Shown: positions 52,045 through 63,681 of the stretch, one piece after another
How positions within the stretch are numbered: position 1 is the stretch's first letter
How the letters are laid out: the number at the start of each line of letters is the position of its first letter
Source: JBCCFW01 sp039029535
Lineage (GTDB): Bacteria; Acidobacteriota; JBCCFW01
DNA length: 64,000 nt
NCBI GenBank assembly: GCA_039029535.1
Contig: JBCCFW010000020.1
Coordinates: 5,502-69,501, forward strand
Direction of reading: 5' to 3'
The notes under the pieces: generated by a model
Told to the model about the DNA's origin: nothing
The model's database searches: none
Seen by the model: only the letters and a program-made list of their open reading frames with translations
Position numbers and translations under genes: made by a program

Positions 52045-52995
52045 ATGGAGCTGCTGTCGCGGGGCGCGGTGGTCTTCCCCAGCCTGAAGGAGAACCGACC
52101 GTACCGGCCGGGGCGCAGCGGCCTCTACACCGTCGACGAGCTGCTGGAGGGCTTCGACCCGAGCGATCCGAGCAGCAGCTTCGACGACGCGGTGGACTCC
52201 GCGATCTACCGTCACTCCCACGCCTACCGGGAGAGCCGCGAGCCACTACCCATCCTCGAGTCGCTGGCGCAACGTCTCCACGATCACGCCATCGACGACG
52301 CCCTCGACGAGCTGCTCCACGACCCCGACCATCCGCGGAAGGTCGTCGCGGTCATGGGCGGCCACGCGCTCAAGCGCGACGAGCCGATCTACGCGGAGGT
52401 CACCCGACTCGGACGGGGCCTCGTGCGTGCGGGCTACTTCCTGGCGACGGGCGGCGGTCCCGGGGCGATGGAGGCCTCGCAGCTCGGCGCCTGGCTGGCC
52501 GGAGACGACGACGCGGCCCTGGAGACGGCGGTCGCCACCCTGGCGCAGGAGCCGGACTACCGCACCTCACGCTACGTCCAGCTCGGGCTCGAGGTCCGCG
52601 ACCGTCACCCGAACGGACCCGAGAGCCTGGCCATCCCCACCTGGTTCTACGGTCACGAGCCCACCAACACCTTCGCCACGCACGTCGCCAAGTACTTCAG
52701 CAACAGTCTCAGGGAGGACGGGCTGTTGGCGATCGCGCACCATGGCATCGTGTTCACGCCAGGCAGTGCGGGAACGGTCCAGGAAGTGTTCCAGGACGCG
52801 GCACAGAACCACTACCGCACCTGCGTGTACGAAAGCCCCATGGTCTTCCTGGGTCGTGAGTTCTGGACCGAGCGGCTGCCCGCCTGGCAGCTCGTGCAGG
52901 CCCTCTCGAACGGACGGAGCTACTCCGAACAGCTCGCGATCGTCGACGACGTCGACGAGGCGGTGGACTTCATCGTCAGCCATCCGCCGAGATAG
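52045..52995 (+). CDS. LOG-like Rossmann nucleotide-binding protein, C-terminal part of a split gene
   Basis: The 316-aa product contains the LOG/TIGR00725-like Rossmann features: VVAVMGGHALKRDEPIY, GYFLATGGGPGAMEA (GGGxGxM) and VFTPGSAGTVQEVFQDA (the PGGxGTxxE equivalent). Members hydrolyse or bind nucleotide-like ligands; cytokinin-type phosphoribohydrolase activity is possible but the longer N-terminus and altered motifs set it apart. It begins with ATG 52045, six bases after the in-frame TAG at 52036-52038, and continues the upstream frame. A ribosome could restart here, so a partly functional product is possible. Confidence 0.8.
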   Translation: MELLSRGAVVFPSLKENRPYRPGRSGLYTVDELLEGFDPSDPSSSFDDAVDSAIYRHSHAYRESREPLPILESLAQRLHDHAIDDALDELLHDPDHPRKVVAVMGGHALKRDEPIYAEVTRLGRGLVRAGYFLATGGGPGAMEASQLGAWLAGDDDAALETAVATLAQEPDYRTSRYVQLGLEVRDRHPNGPESLAIPTWFYGHEPTNTFATHVAKYFSNSLREDGLLAIAHHGIVFTPGSAGTVQEVFQDAAQNHYRTCVYESPMVFLGREFWTERLPAWQLVQALSNGRSYSEQLAIVDDVDEAVDFIVSHPPR

Positions 52996-53069
52996 CGACT
53001 CGCTCGTCTCAAGCGTGGCGACGCCGACCCGATAGCCGGAGCAACAGCTCATTGGCCCGGGGAGGCCCC

Positions 53070-53666
53070 ATGGATCGCTCACCACGCACTCTCCTCATCG
53101 ATCCCGACCCTTGCGTCCAACGCCGGGCGGTGAAGCTCTTGTCCGAGAGTCATCGGCTCGAGCTCGCCTCGACGGACGCGACGCTCTGGGAACAGCTCGA
53201 TCATCGCGCACCCGACCTCGTGCTCGTCGCCCATCGGCCGCCGGCACTGGATGGTCTCGACCTCTTGCGACGACTTCGGGGCGTGCGCCCCGACATCGCG
53301 CGGGTCGCCCTCGTTCCGAGCAAGGCGGTGGGTCTTCGTGACCTCGCGCTGGAGCTCGGCTGCGACGAGATCATCGACGACCGCCTCGACGAGATGGAGC
53401 TGCGGCTCATCCTGCCGCGAGCGTTGATGACGTCCCAACGCCGGCTCGAGCGGGTCGTGTATCGGAAGCGGGTGGAGCAAGCCGCCAACCTCGGCCAAGA
53501 GCTGGGCGAACGACTCCGCACGCTGGAGCTTCAGCTCGACGCGCATCGTCTGAGGGCTCGCAGCAACGCCGAGCTCCGGGCAGCCAGCTCGGCCGTGGAG
53601 GCCGCTCGCGCGCTGGCCCGGGTGGCGGAGCAGGTGCAGCCGGTGATGGAGCGCGAGCTGAGCTGA
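53070..53666 (+). CDS. pseudo-receiver protein with coiled-coil tail
   Basis: The 198-aa protein has a receiver-like fold (residues 6-120; opening TLLIDPDPCVQRRAVKLL), but it lacks the phosphoacceptor Asp: the strand-3 segment reads APDLVLVAHRPPALDG where D-x-x-M-P-x-x-D-G is usual. The conserved Lys region is GCDEIIDDRLDEMELRL, without Lys. The C-terminal part (about 130-198) is a long Arg/Glu/Ala coiled coil. It therefore cannot be phosphorylated in the usual way and probably works as a dimeric adaptor. ATG 53070 is preceded by GGGGAGG. Confidence 0.8.
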   Translation: MDRSPRTLLIDPDPCVQRRAVKLLSESHRLELASTDATLWEQLDHRAPDLVLVAHRPPALDGLDLLRRLRGVRPDIARVALVPSKAVGLRDLALELGCDEIIDDRLDEMELRLILPRALMTSQRRLERVVYRKRVEQAANLGQELGERLRTLELQLDAHRLRARSNAELRAASSAVEAARALARVAEQVQPVMERELS

Positions 53667-53700
53667 CCGGCGAGCTCATCGCGAGCAACGAAGCGCTGCG

Positions 53701-54552
53701 TCAGCTCCGCTCGAAGTAGTCGAAGTCGATCACCAGCGTGGCGATGACGAGCATCCGCTTGTCCGTCACCGACAAGCGGGGATCGTCGAAGCTGACGTGG
53801 AAAGTGTCGGCGTCGGTGAGCAGCTCCCGTCCACCGCCCGACCACTTCTTCTTGATGAGCGCGACCTGACGTCCGCCTCGGAACACCGGGAAGGTCCACG
53901 GGCTCAGGATCGAGCCGTCGATCATCATGTCGCCACCCGGCTTGTCACCGACGGTGATGCGATAACGGCGCTTGATGAAGATGGGCCACTTCCGTCGGAC
54001 CGTGCCGACCGGCTGCCCATCGGTCGACAAGGCAAGCAGCTCCGGCGGGCTGAAGTCGCCGAGAATGGAGAACGGCCGGGTCGCCTCGGCGGCCCAGCCG
54101 GCCTCCTGGTCGGTCACGTTCACGTCCACCGGACGACCCGAGCCCAGGAACTGCCGCACCAGGAAGCCACCGGTCCCCGAGCTGCTCTCGTCGGCGCCAC
54201 CGAGCTCACGACCCGTGACGGAGTCGAGGATCACGTAGCGGTTGGCCTGCTCGTAACCGACGACCACCTCACGCATCTCGACGAGCTGCTTCACGACCAC
54301 CGAGCGACAGGTCGCCAGACCGGCTGCCACCGGCTCCTGCTCACGCATCCGCTCGTAGGCCGCCCTTCCGGCCGCCGCGGGGCCGGCGGAGCTCGCCGTC
54401 ATCTCGCGTCGGAGCTGGGCGACCGCCATCTCCCACTCCTCGCCGCTGATCTCGCCGTCACCATCGACGTCGTAGCGAGCGAGCACGCTCGGATCGTCAC
54501 GGAGGAGACGCTTGAGCTCACGGACCGCGTCGCGGAAGGCTGCTTCACTCAT
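53701..54552 (-). CDS. EF-hand plus scramblase/LURP-one-like protein
   Basis: The 283-aa protein combines an N-terminal EF-hand (YDVDGDGEISGEEW, residues about 27-41) with a C-terminal scramblase/LURP-one-related domain (about 85-283). The latter shows NRYVILDSVTGREL, FLVRQFLGSGRPVDVNV, FSPPELLAL, VGTVRRKWPIFIKRRYRITVG and the terminal LVIDFDYFE. Scramblase-type domains have a tubby-like barrel around a buried helix and occur in eukaryotes and a few bacteria. The final segment IATLVIDFDYFER is where scramblases have their hydrophobic helix, but it is short here. The eukaryotic link is by fold resemblance only. Adjacent to a Lon N-domain gene. Confidence 0.75.
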   Translation of the reverse strand: MSEAAFRDAVRELKRLLRDDPSVLARYDVDGDGEISGEEWEMAVAQLRREMTASSAGPAAAGRAAYERMREQEPVAAGLATCRSVVVKQLVEMREVVVGYEQANRYVILDSVTGRELGGADESSSGTGGFLVRQFLGSGRPVDVNVTDQEAGWAAEATRPFSILGDFSPPELLALSTDGQPVGTVRRKWPIFIKRRYRITVGDKPGGDMMIDGSILSPWTFPVFRGGRQVALIKKKWSGGGRELLTDADTFHVSFDDPRLSVTDKRMLVIATLVIDFDYFERS

Positions 54553-54564
54553 GGGAGACCGACG

Positions 54565-55236
54565 TCAGACCTTGTCCAGCTCGTCGAGCTCGCCCGGATC
54601 CGAGCGCAGCACGAGGCTGCCGAGGACGTCGATGACCTCGTCGAGACGCTCGAGCACCGAGTCGTTCTCCAGCAGACCCTGACGCTTGCTGCCATTGCCC
54701 GTCGTCAACGAGCAGAGCACGTCGGAGAGCTCACCCGCGTCGTCCACTCGTTCGAGCGTGATGATGACCAGCTTGCCGGCGCGAGGGTGAAGGGGGACGA
54801 GTGCCGTGGCCAGCTCGCGCAAGACCTGACGTCGCGCCAGCAAGGCATCGCGGTCCGGCTCGGTCAGGGGATGACGCTCGGTCGTCGCGATGCGATAGGG
54901 CGTGACCGTCGACTGCTCCTCGACGAGCCGCACGCGCTCGAGTCCCTCGACGACGATGTCGAAACGTCCATCGTCGTGTCGGTGATGCACCGCGATCCGA
55001 CCCGCCGTCGCCACGTTGCGAATGCGCGGCCCGTGAGGTGTTTCCTCCCCCTCCGGATCGAGCTGCCAGACGGCCATCGGCAGGTCGTGCTCGAGACAGT
55101 CCTCGACCAGGGTCTTGTAGCGCGGCTCGAAGACGTGCAGGGGCAGCATCGTGTTGGGAAACAGCGCCACGCCCTCCAGCGGGAAGAGCGCGAGCTGACC
55201 CAGGTGCTCCGACGTGAGAGCGGTGACCGCTGTCAT
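54565..55236 (-). CDS. Lon N-terminal (LonN) domain protein
   Basis: The 223-aa protein is a stand-alone Lon substrate-binding domain (PUA-like): LALFPLEGVALFPNTMLPLHVFEPRYKTLVEDCL, VATAGRI and DIVVEGLERVRLVEE. It lacks the ATPase and protease domains, as in the YcaQ/LonN family that may act as an adaptor. I chose ATG 55236 because AGGAGG sits five bases ahead on the minus strand. The C-terminal part from about residue 130 is helical (DALLARRQVLRELATAL). The gene is 12 bp upstream of the scramblase-like gene in the same direction, so the two may be co-expressed. Confidence 0.87.
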   Translation of the reverse strand: MTAVTALTSEHLGQLALFPLEGVALFPNTMLPLHVFEPRYKTLVEDCLEHDLPMAVWQLDPEGEETPHGPRIRNVATAGRIAVHHRHDDGRFDIVVEGLERVRLVEEQSTVTPYRIATTERHPLTEPDRDALLARRQVLRELATALVPLHPRAGKLVIITLERVDDAGELSDVLCSLTTGNGSKRQGLLENDSVLERLDEVIDVLGSLVLRSDPGELDELDKV

Positions 55237-55427
55237 CCAACCTCCTGGAGGCCTACGCCGCGGGTCCGCCTGACGCAGGCTCCTGAACTGAGAGTAGTCA
55301 CTTCCGCCGCCCGTCTTCCCGCGTTCCGCGCGACGCCTGGCCAGCACGTGGCCTTTCGACCCGAAGCCGAGCCCGAGGCGTCGGGCTCGGCTCGGTCGAG
55401 CGGCGAGAATGCCCGCGCTTCAGCGGC

Positions 55428-57701
55428 TCACGGACAGGCCGGTAGCCCCATGGCGGACAGCCCCACCCGCGCCTCGGCGGTCACGAGCAGCTCGCCGACA
55501 CCACAGTCGTTGAGCCCCTGCACGAGGTAGTACCACGACGGCTCCGACCTCCCGGCCGCTGGATCGAAGAAGCTCGGCTCGTTGGTGCCGTCGAGACGAC
55601 AGGCCGCATCGAAGCCGCGGTCGCGGTGCAAGGCCGTCAGGTCGCCGCGGATGACGAGGTGGCGGGCCTCCGGGTCGTCGAGCCCCTCGCTCGCCGGTGC
55701 CCAGGTGATCCGAAGCTGCGACGCGCTGAAGCCGACCCTCAGGTCCGTGAGTGGCGGCGCCATGCTGCCGTCGCCGAAGTCGGTCGGCGCGCAGTCGACG
55801 TCGTTGTCGAATCCGTCGCCGTCGAGGTCCAGGTCGCAGTCGTCACCGATGCCGTCGGCGTCGAGGTCGGCTTGCTCCGCATTCGGCAAGAGCGGACAGT
55901 TGTCGAGGTTGGCGCAGAGCCCGTCGCCGTCCCCGTCGTCGTCGGCATCGAGCGGACAGGGATCGCAAGAGTCCCCGGCGCCATCACCATCCAGGTCGAC
56001 CTGCAGGGGGTTCGCCAGGCCCAGGCAGTTGTCGATGTTCGCGCAGAAGCCGTCACCGTCGGCATCGTCTTCGCCGTCCAACGGGCAGGGGTCACAGGGA
56101 TCTCCCGCACCATCGCCGTCGAAGTCGTTCTGAAGCCCGTTGCTCATGGTCGGGCAGTTGTCGACGTCGGCGCAGTGCGTGTCGCCGTCAACGTCGTCGA
56201 GGGGATCATCGGGACAGGGATCGCAGCCATCGCCTGCCCCATCCGAGTCGGCATCAGCCTGGTCGGGGTTGGGGAAGTCCAGGCAGTTGTCGATGTCGTC
56301 GAGGACCAGGTCCCCGTCTTGATCGGGAGACAGGCGCATCCAGAGCACGACCTCTTCCCCGAAGCCTCCCGGGGGCGGGAAGGCCTGGTCACCGGCACCG
56401 ACGACCCGGTTGAGCTCTTCCACCCGATCGCCGCTCACCGTGTCCAGCCAGATCAAGTCGCGCAAGGCCTCTTCAGGGATGCCGAGGAAGCCCATGTCTC
56501 CCAGCCCCTGATAGCGGTAGCCGAGATAGCTCTGCCCCTCGTTGGCCAGCACCCAGTTCGTCGTCGCGTGGGCGAGGTCGTCACGCGGAACCATGGTGTC
56601 GAAGTCGGTCGACTCGAGGAACTCCTGCTGGATGCGGCAGTAGCCGAGGTCGTTCTGGCGCTGCTCCTCCGTGCGGTTTCCTCGGTTGGTGAAGATGTAG
56701 AGGATCTCGACGCCGTTGGCGCCCGACATCGCCGCGGCCCAGTTCGTCCAGCGCAGGGTGTGGCCCGTGCCGTGGGGACCACCCTCCCAGGCGAGGTAGG
56801 GGTTGTTCGACCAGACCTCGGCGAGCGTCACCGAGTAGTCGCGCTCCACCGCCAGCTCGTAGGCCCGCAGCAGGGAGGCGTGCAGGCCCTCAGGGGTGTC
56901 GTTGTTGTCGTGATGACGTCCGAGCTCGATGAACCAACTGTCGATGTACTCGGAGTCGCCCTGGTGGAACCAGTAGCGGTCCGGCGGCCGGGGCGGTGCG
57001 CCGACGTCCCACACCCAGTGGTGATTGTGGATGACGTGATCGTGATCGTCGGCCTGATGCACGATCTCGGCCACCGCCTCGATGCGCGGCAGCGAGAAGA
57101 CGCGGTGATGGTTGCAGTCGCAGTAGTAGTAGAAGCTCGTCTCTTCGCCGATGCCCCACATCAGGTTGCGGTGGTGCTCGTAGCGATTGACCAGGTTCTC
57201 GATGAACTGCCGCTCCATGTCGGGGACTACGTCGCCGACCCCCCAAGGCCGCGACTTGTCGTCGAAGATGATCATCGTCGGGATGATCCCGTTGTCGTCC
57301 ATGACCGTGAGCCACTCTTCCCACTGATCCGCCATCGCCGGCTCGAGCTGGCCCGTGTCGGGATCGCCGTTGAGGAAGGGGTTGTGATGACCGGGACCGT
57401 CACCACCGTGGGAGCGGATGAGCGTGAGGTACATGGTGTTGCCACCGTGCTCGATCATCTCGGCCAGGATCTCGTCCTGGTTACCACCCAAGAAGGTGCC
57501 GTCGGGCTGCTCCGTGCCGCGGTAGAAGAACTCCTCCGGATCCCCGGGACCGACCAGGAACACCGGCCCCACCCCGTTGCGGTAGAGCAGCTGGGGGTTG
57601 TCGGGGTGGACGATGACCTGTCCCGGCAGGGGCTGGGCTCGCAGCGAGCCGGCGACCAGCAAGCCGAGGAGAAGGACGGGGACGACACGTCGTGCGCTCA
57701 T
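55428..57701 (-). CDS. secreted glycoside-hydrolase-like protein with thrombospondin type 3 repeats
   Basis: The 757-aa protein has a signal peptide (VVPVLLLGLLVAGSLRAQP). Residues about 25-440 are a TIM-barrel-like domain with WGIGEETSFYYYCD and AEVWSNNPYLAWEGGPHGTGHTLRWTNWAAAMSGANGVEIL, resembling apiosidase-type DUF4038 hydrolases. Residues about 455-640 are tandem calcium-binding thrombospondin type 3 repeats (DxDxDGxxD and CDPCPLD units). The last ~110 residues form a beta domain ending MGLPACP. The ATG at 57701 has GGAG five bases ahead; a GTG two codons upstream is an alternative. Predicted secreted carbohydrate-active enzyme; substrate unknown. Confidence 0.85.
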   Translation of the reverse strand: MSARRVVPVLLLGLLVAGSLRAQPLPGQVIVHPDNPQLLYRNGVGPVFLVGPGDPEEFFYRGTEQPDGTFLGGNQDEILAEMIEHGGNTMYLTLIRSHGGDGPGHHNPFLNGDPDTGQLEPAMADQWEEWLTVMDDNGIIPTMIIFDDKSRPWGVGDVVPDMERQFIENLVNRYEHHRNLMWGIGEETSFYYYCDCNHHRVFSLPRIEAVAEIVHQADDHDHVIHNHHWVWDVGAPPRPPDRYWFHQGDSEYIDSWFIELGRHHDNNDTPEGLHASLLRAYELAVERDYSVTLAEVWSNNPYLAWEGGPHGTGHTLRWTNWAAAMSGANGVEILYIFTNRGNRTEEQRQNDLGYCRIQQEFLESTDFDTMVPRDDLAHATTNWVLANEGQSYLGYRYQGLGDMGFLGIPEEALRDLIWLDTVSGDRVEELNRVVGAGDQAFPPPGGFGEEVVLWMRLSPDQDGDLVLDDIDNCLDFPNPDQADADSDGAGDGCDPCPDDPLDDVDGDTHCADVDNCPTMSNGLQNDFDGDGAGDPCDPCPLDGEDDADGDGFCANIDNCLGLANPLQVDLDGDGAGDSCDPCPLDADDDGDGDGLCANLDNCPLLPNAEQADLDADGIGDDCDLDLDGDGFDNDVDCAPTDFGDGSMAPPLTDLRVGFSASQLRITWAPASEGLDDPEARHLVIRGDLTALHRDRGFDAACRLDGTNEPSFFDPAAGRSEPSWYYLVQGLNDCGVGELLVTAEARVGLSAMGLPACP

Positions 57702-57853
57702 GGACACTCCGGTAGGCCGATCGCCGTCAGCCCGAGCTCGACGCTGACCCGACCCGGGAGAGGCGCGGCCGACACCGTCCTCACCCGCAGGCTGCCCACG
57801 AGGGGAACGACCAGCGCCGTCCGCCTCAACCGGGCAGATTTTTCTGAACCCAT
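57698..57853 (-). CDS. 51-aa open frame upstream of the hydrolase gene, ending in a shared C-terminal peptide
   Basis: On the minus strand an ATG at 57853 opens a 51-codon frame whose stop overlaps the hydrolase start (ATGA). It encodes MGSEKSARLRRTALVVPL, a hydrophobic stretch, and ends VELGLTAIGLPECP. The hydrolase itself ends EARVGLSAMGLPACP, so the two carboxyl ends are clearly similar. It may be the 3' remnant of a deleted paralogue, or a short leader or signal-like peptide. It has no catalytic content. Confidence in expression is low. Confidence 0.4.
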   Translation of the reverse strand: MGSEKSARLRRTALVVPLVGSLRVRTVSAAPLPGRVSVELGLTAIGLPECP

Positions 57854-57860
57854 GTTCAGA
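57843..57860. promoter_or_regulatory. inverted repeat resembling a GAAC-N4-GTTC site
   Basis: TCTGAAC-CCAT-GTTCAGA is a perfect 7-bp inverted repeat with a 4-nt spacer, preceded by TTTTT. It contains GAAC-N4-GTTC, the core form of the Gram-positive LexA box, although LexA use in this organism is unknown. It lies 184 bp upstream of gcvP and overlaps the start of the 51-codon minus-strand frame. Confidence 0.3.
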
Positions 57861-58043
57861 GAATCGGCCAGTTGTCTTCAGAAATCAAGCAGCCCGCGGC
57901 GGAACGGCCCCCTGGGGACGACGGGGAGTCATTTCACCCCACCCTCGGACGTGACGGGGCGCTTCCGCTGCGGACAGGGGGCTGTCCGGACGGCATGATC
58001 ACGGCCATTCCGTCTTCTCGTTGCGCCCCGGAGTCAGGCCCCG
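57861..58043 (+). other. leader region of the glycine dehydrogenase gene
   Basis: I see no gene here. The region holds a hairpin CGGACAG-GGG-GCTGTCCG (about 57972-57989). I did not find the conserved blocks of a glycine riboswitch. A promoter for gcvP is expected in this interval but no clear box was assigned. Confidence 0.3.
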
Positions 58044-60919
<2,876 letters not shown>

Positions 60920-60923
<4 letters not shown>

Positions 60924-62749
60924 GGGGCGTTCGCGTCGTCCTCTCGCTCCTCCTCGTCTGCCTGGTCACCACTGCCTGCAAGCGTCCGCCCGATAGCGGC
61001 GGCAAGAAGATCCTGCGCTATCCGCTGCGGGCCAAGATCGGCTCGCTCGATCCCGTCGCCGGCAGCTCGCAGTACCAGAACATGCCGATCGCGGCGATCT
61101 TCGACACGCTGCTCGGCTTCCGCTACCCGGTCCGCCCCTTCGAGCTCGAGCCCGTCCTGCTGACGAAGATGCCGGAGGTCTCCGAGGACGGACGCACCTA
61201 CCGCTTCGAGCTCCGCGACGACGTCCTCTTCCAGGACGACGAGTGCTTTCCCGGCGGCCAGGGGCGAGCCATCGTGAGCTCGGACGTCGTCTACTCGTTG
61301 ATGCGCTCCGCCGACGATCGCTGGTCTCCCGCCGGCTACTGGCTGTTCCAGGGACGCATCGAGGGTCTCGACGAGCATCGGACCGAACAGCGCCGCCTCC
61401 GGAGCGAGGCCGCCGCCGCCGGACGACCCGACGACTACCGCTTCGATTACGAGACCCTCCCGGCGGGCTTCCGCGTCCTGGACGACCGACGCTTCGAGAT
61501 CGTCCTCACTCAGCCCTTCCCGCAGTTCCTCTACATTCTCACGATGGGCTACTCCTCGATCGTTCCACGTGAGGCGGTGGAGCACTACGGGCTCGAGTTC
61601 GGTCAAAACCCGGTGGGCAGCGGGCCCTTCCAGGTGAAGGAGTTCTTCCGCGGGAGCTGGCTCAAGCTCGAGAAGAACCCCGACTATCGAGACGATCATC
61701 TCCCGACCGAGCTCCACGAGGACCAGCTCGCAGCCGGCCTCGGCCCCTACGCAGGCGCCAAGCTCCCCTTGCTCGACGAGATCCACCTGCCCATCTACGA
61801 GAACGACCAGCCCATGTGGCTCAAGTTCCGGGCAGGTGACCTCGACGCGAGCCAGGTCCCGGCCGAGTACAAGCCGACCGTCTGCAAGCGGAACTCGATG
61901 GACCTCCTGCCCGACGTGGCGGCCGAGGGTCTCCAGAGCTTTCCCCTGCCGCTCCTCGACCTCATCTACTGGGGCTTCAACATGGAGGACCCGACCTGGG
62001 GGCAGCCTCCCGAGATGAAGCTCGTGCGTCAGGCCATCTCCTACGCGGTCGATCTCGAGCAGCGCAACATCGCGTTCTACAACAACGACAACACGCTCTA
62101 CATCGGGCCGATCCCTCCCGGCCTCTCCGGCTACGAGCCCGGCTACCGCAAGCAAGACCTCGACAAGGCCCGAGCGCTCATGACGGAAGCCGGATTCCCC
62201 GACGGCGAGGGACTTCCGATCCTTCAGTACCAGACCAGCAAGAGCACGAACGCGGCCGAGCAGGCCGAGATGTTCACGCGTCAGGTGAGCGAGATCGGCA
62301 TCCGGGTGAACACCAGTCAGAACAGCTTCCCCGAGCTCTCCGACAAGCTCAACCGCAAGAAAGCCCAGTTCTTCGGCCTGGCCTGGGGCGCCGACTACCC
62401 CGACGCGGAGAACTTCCTCCAGCTCTTCTACGGGCCGAACGAGGCTCCGGGCAGCAACAACTTCAACTACAAGAACCCCGAGTACGATCGCATCTTCGAC
62501 CAGGCCAAGGTCATGGACCCCGCCGACCCGGAGCGCACTCGTCTCTACCAGCAGCTTCGCGACATCCTCATCGAGGATCAGCCGATGATCGGCTCGATGG
62601 CCCGGACCCGTCTCTACGTCTGGCATCCCCGTCTCAAGAACTTCAAGCCCGAGGAGGTCTACTACACCTGGTGGAAGTACCTCGACGTCGCCGACGATGA
62701 CGACGCTCCCTCTCCCATGGTCGCCTCGGCCGGAGGCGTCTCGCGATGA
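60920..62749 (+). CDS. oligopeptide/dipeptide ABC transporter substrate-binding lipoprotein
   Basis: The 609-aa protein is a family-5 extracytoplasmic solute receptor (OppA/DppA type). The signal ends in VTTAC (lipobox), giving a lipoprotein. It shows LRYPLRAKIGSLDPVAGSS, YRFELRDDVLFQDD, the family hallmark NPVGSGPFQVKEFFRGSWLKLEKNPDYR, and VRQAISYAVDLEQ, KARALMTEAGFPDGEGLP and GAPGSNN-type tail segments. It probably binds peptides. The GTG start lies inside the gcvP stop. Two permease genes follow with start-stop overlaps. Confidence 0.93.
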
Positions 62750-63681
62750 TCGGCTACATCCTCCGCCGCCTCCTCCTGGGCGTGCCCATCCTCCTGGGCG
62801 TCACGTTCATCACGTTCTTCCTGCTCAACGTCTTCGGGGGCGACCCCGTCGCGGCCCGACTGGGCAAGAGCGCGAGCCCGGAAGACCTCGCCGCACTGCG
62901 CGCCAAGCACGGCCTCGACCAGCCGCTCCCGGCTCAGTACTTCCGCTACCTCGGCGAGATCGCCCGCTTCGACTTCGGCCGCTCCTTTCTCACCGACGAG
63001 CCAGTCCGACAAATCCTGGGTCGCAGCATCGGCCCGTCGCTCTCGATCACCCTGCCGGCGCTGGTACTGACGACCCTGGTCAGTCTCACCATCGCCAGCA
63101 TCGCCGCCGCCTACCGGGGTCGCTTCATCGACCGAGCGCTGATGGCTCTCGCGGTGTTGGGCATGAGCGTCTCGTTCCTCGTCTACATCGTGGCCGGCCA
63201 ACACTTCCTCGCATACAAGGCCGGGGTGTTTCAGATCCACGGTTACTCGACGGGGATCTTCGAGAGAATCGAGTATCTCCTGCTGCCCATCCTGATCTCG
63301 GTCATCGTCGGCACCGGTTACGACGTGCGCTTCTATCGGGCGGCCATCGTCGAGGAAGCGGACCGGCTGCACGTGAAGACCGCCAAGGCCAAGGGGCTCG
63401 CCCCCTCCACCGTCATGCGACGCCACGTGCTCCGGAACTCCCTCATCCCGATCATCACGCGGATCATGATCTCGGTGCCCTTCCTCATCACCGGCTCACT
63501 GCTGCTGGAGGTCTACTTCGGCATCCCGGGCCTGGGCTCCAAGGTCCTCGGCGCGCTCAACGAGCAGGACTACCCGGTCATCAAGGCCGTCACGGTGATG
63601 GTCAGCTTCCTCTTCATCCTCGGCAACGTCCTCACCGACGTCCTCTACAGCTGGGCCGATCCTCGGGTGAGGTTGGACTGA
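62746..63681 (+). CDS. oligopeptide/dipeptide ABC transporter permease, DppB/OppB type
   Basis: The 311-aa permease has six spans and the family pattern: MIGYILRRLLLGVPILLGVTFITFFLLNV, LRAKHGLDQPLPAQYFRYLGEI, DFGRSFLTDEPVRQIL, and the EAA-type loop (VKTAKAKGLAPSTVMRRHVLRNSLIPIITRI). Its start overlaps the substrate-binding protein stop (ATGA). The partner permease starts at its last base. Confidence 0.95.
   Translation: MIGYILRRLLLGVPILLGVTFITFFLLNVFGGDPVAARLGKSASPEDLAALRAKHGLDQPLPAQYFRYLGEIARFDFGRSFLTDEPVRQILGRSIGPSLSITLPALVLTTLVSLTIASIAAAYRGRFIDRALMALAVLGMSVSFLVYIVAGQHFLAYKAGVFQIHGYSTGIFERIEYLLLPILISVIVGTGYDVRFYRAAIVEEADRLHVKTAKAKGLAPSTVMRRHVLRNSLIPIITRIMISVPFLITGSLLLEVYFGIPGLGSKVLGALNEQDYPVIKAVTVMVSFLFILGNVLTDVLYSWADPRVRLD

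Noticed and set aside
53701..55236. Scramblase-like plus Lon N-domain pair as a defence system
   Set aside because: No nuclease, protease or nucleotide-signal domain is present, and adjacency of two genes is not enough evidence.
57861..58043. Possible glycine riboswitch before gcvP
   Set aside because: I found no tandem aptamer blocks of the known glycine class; only a short GGACAG hairpin is present.
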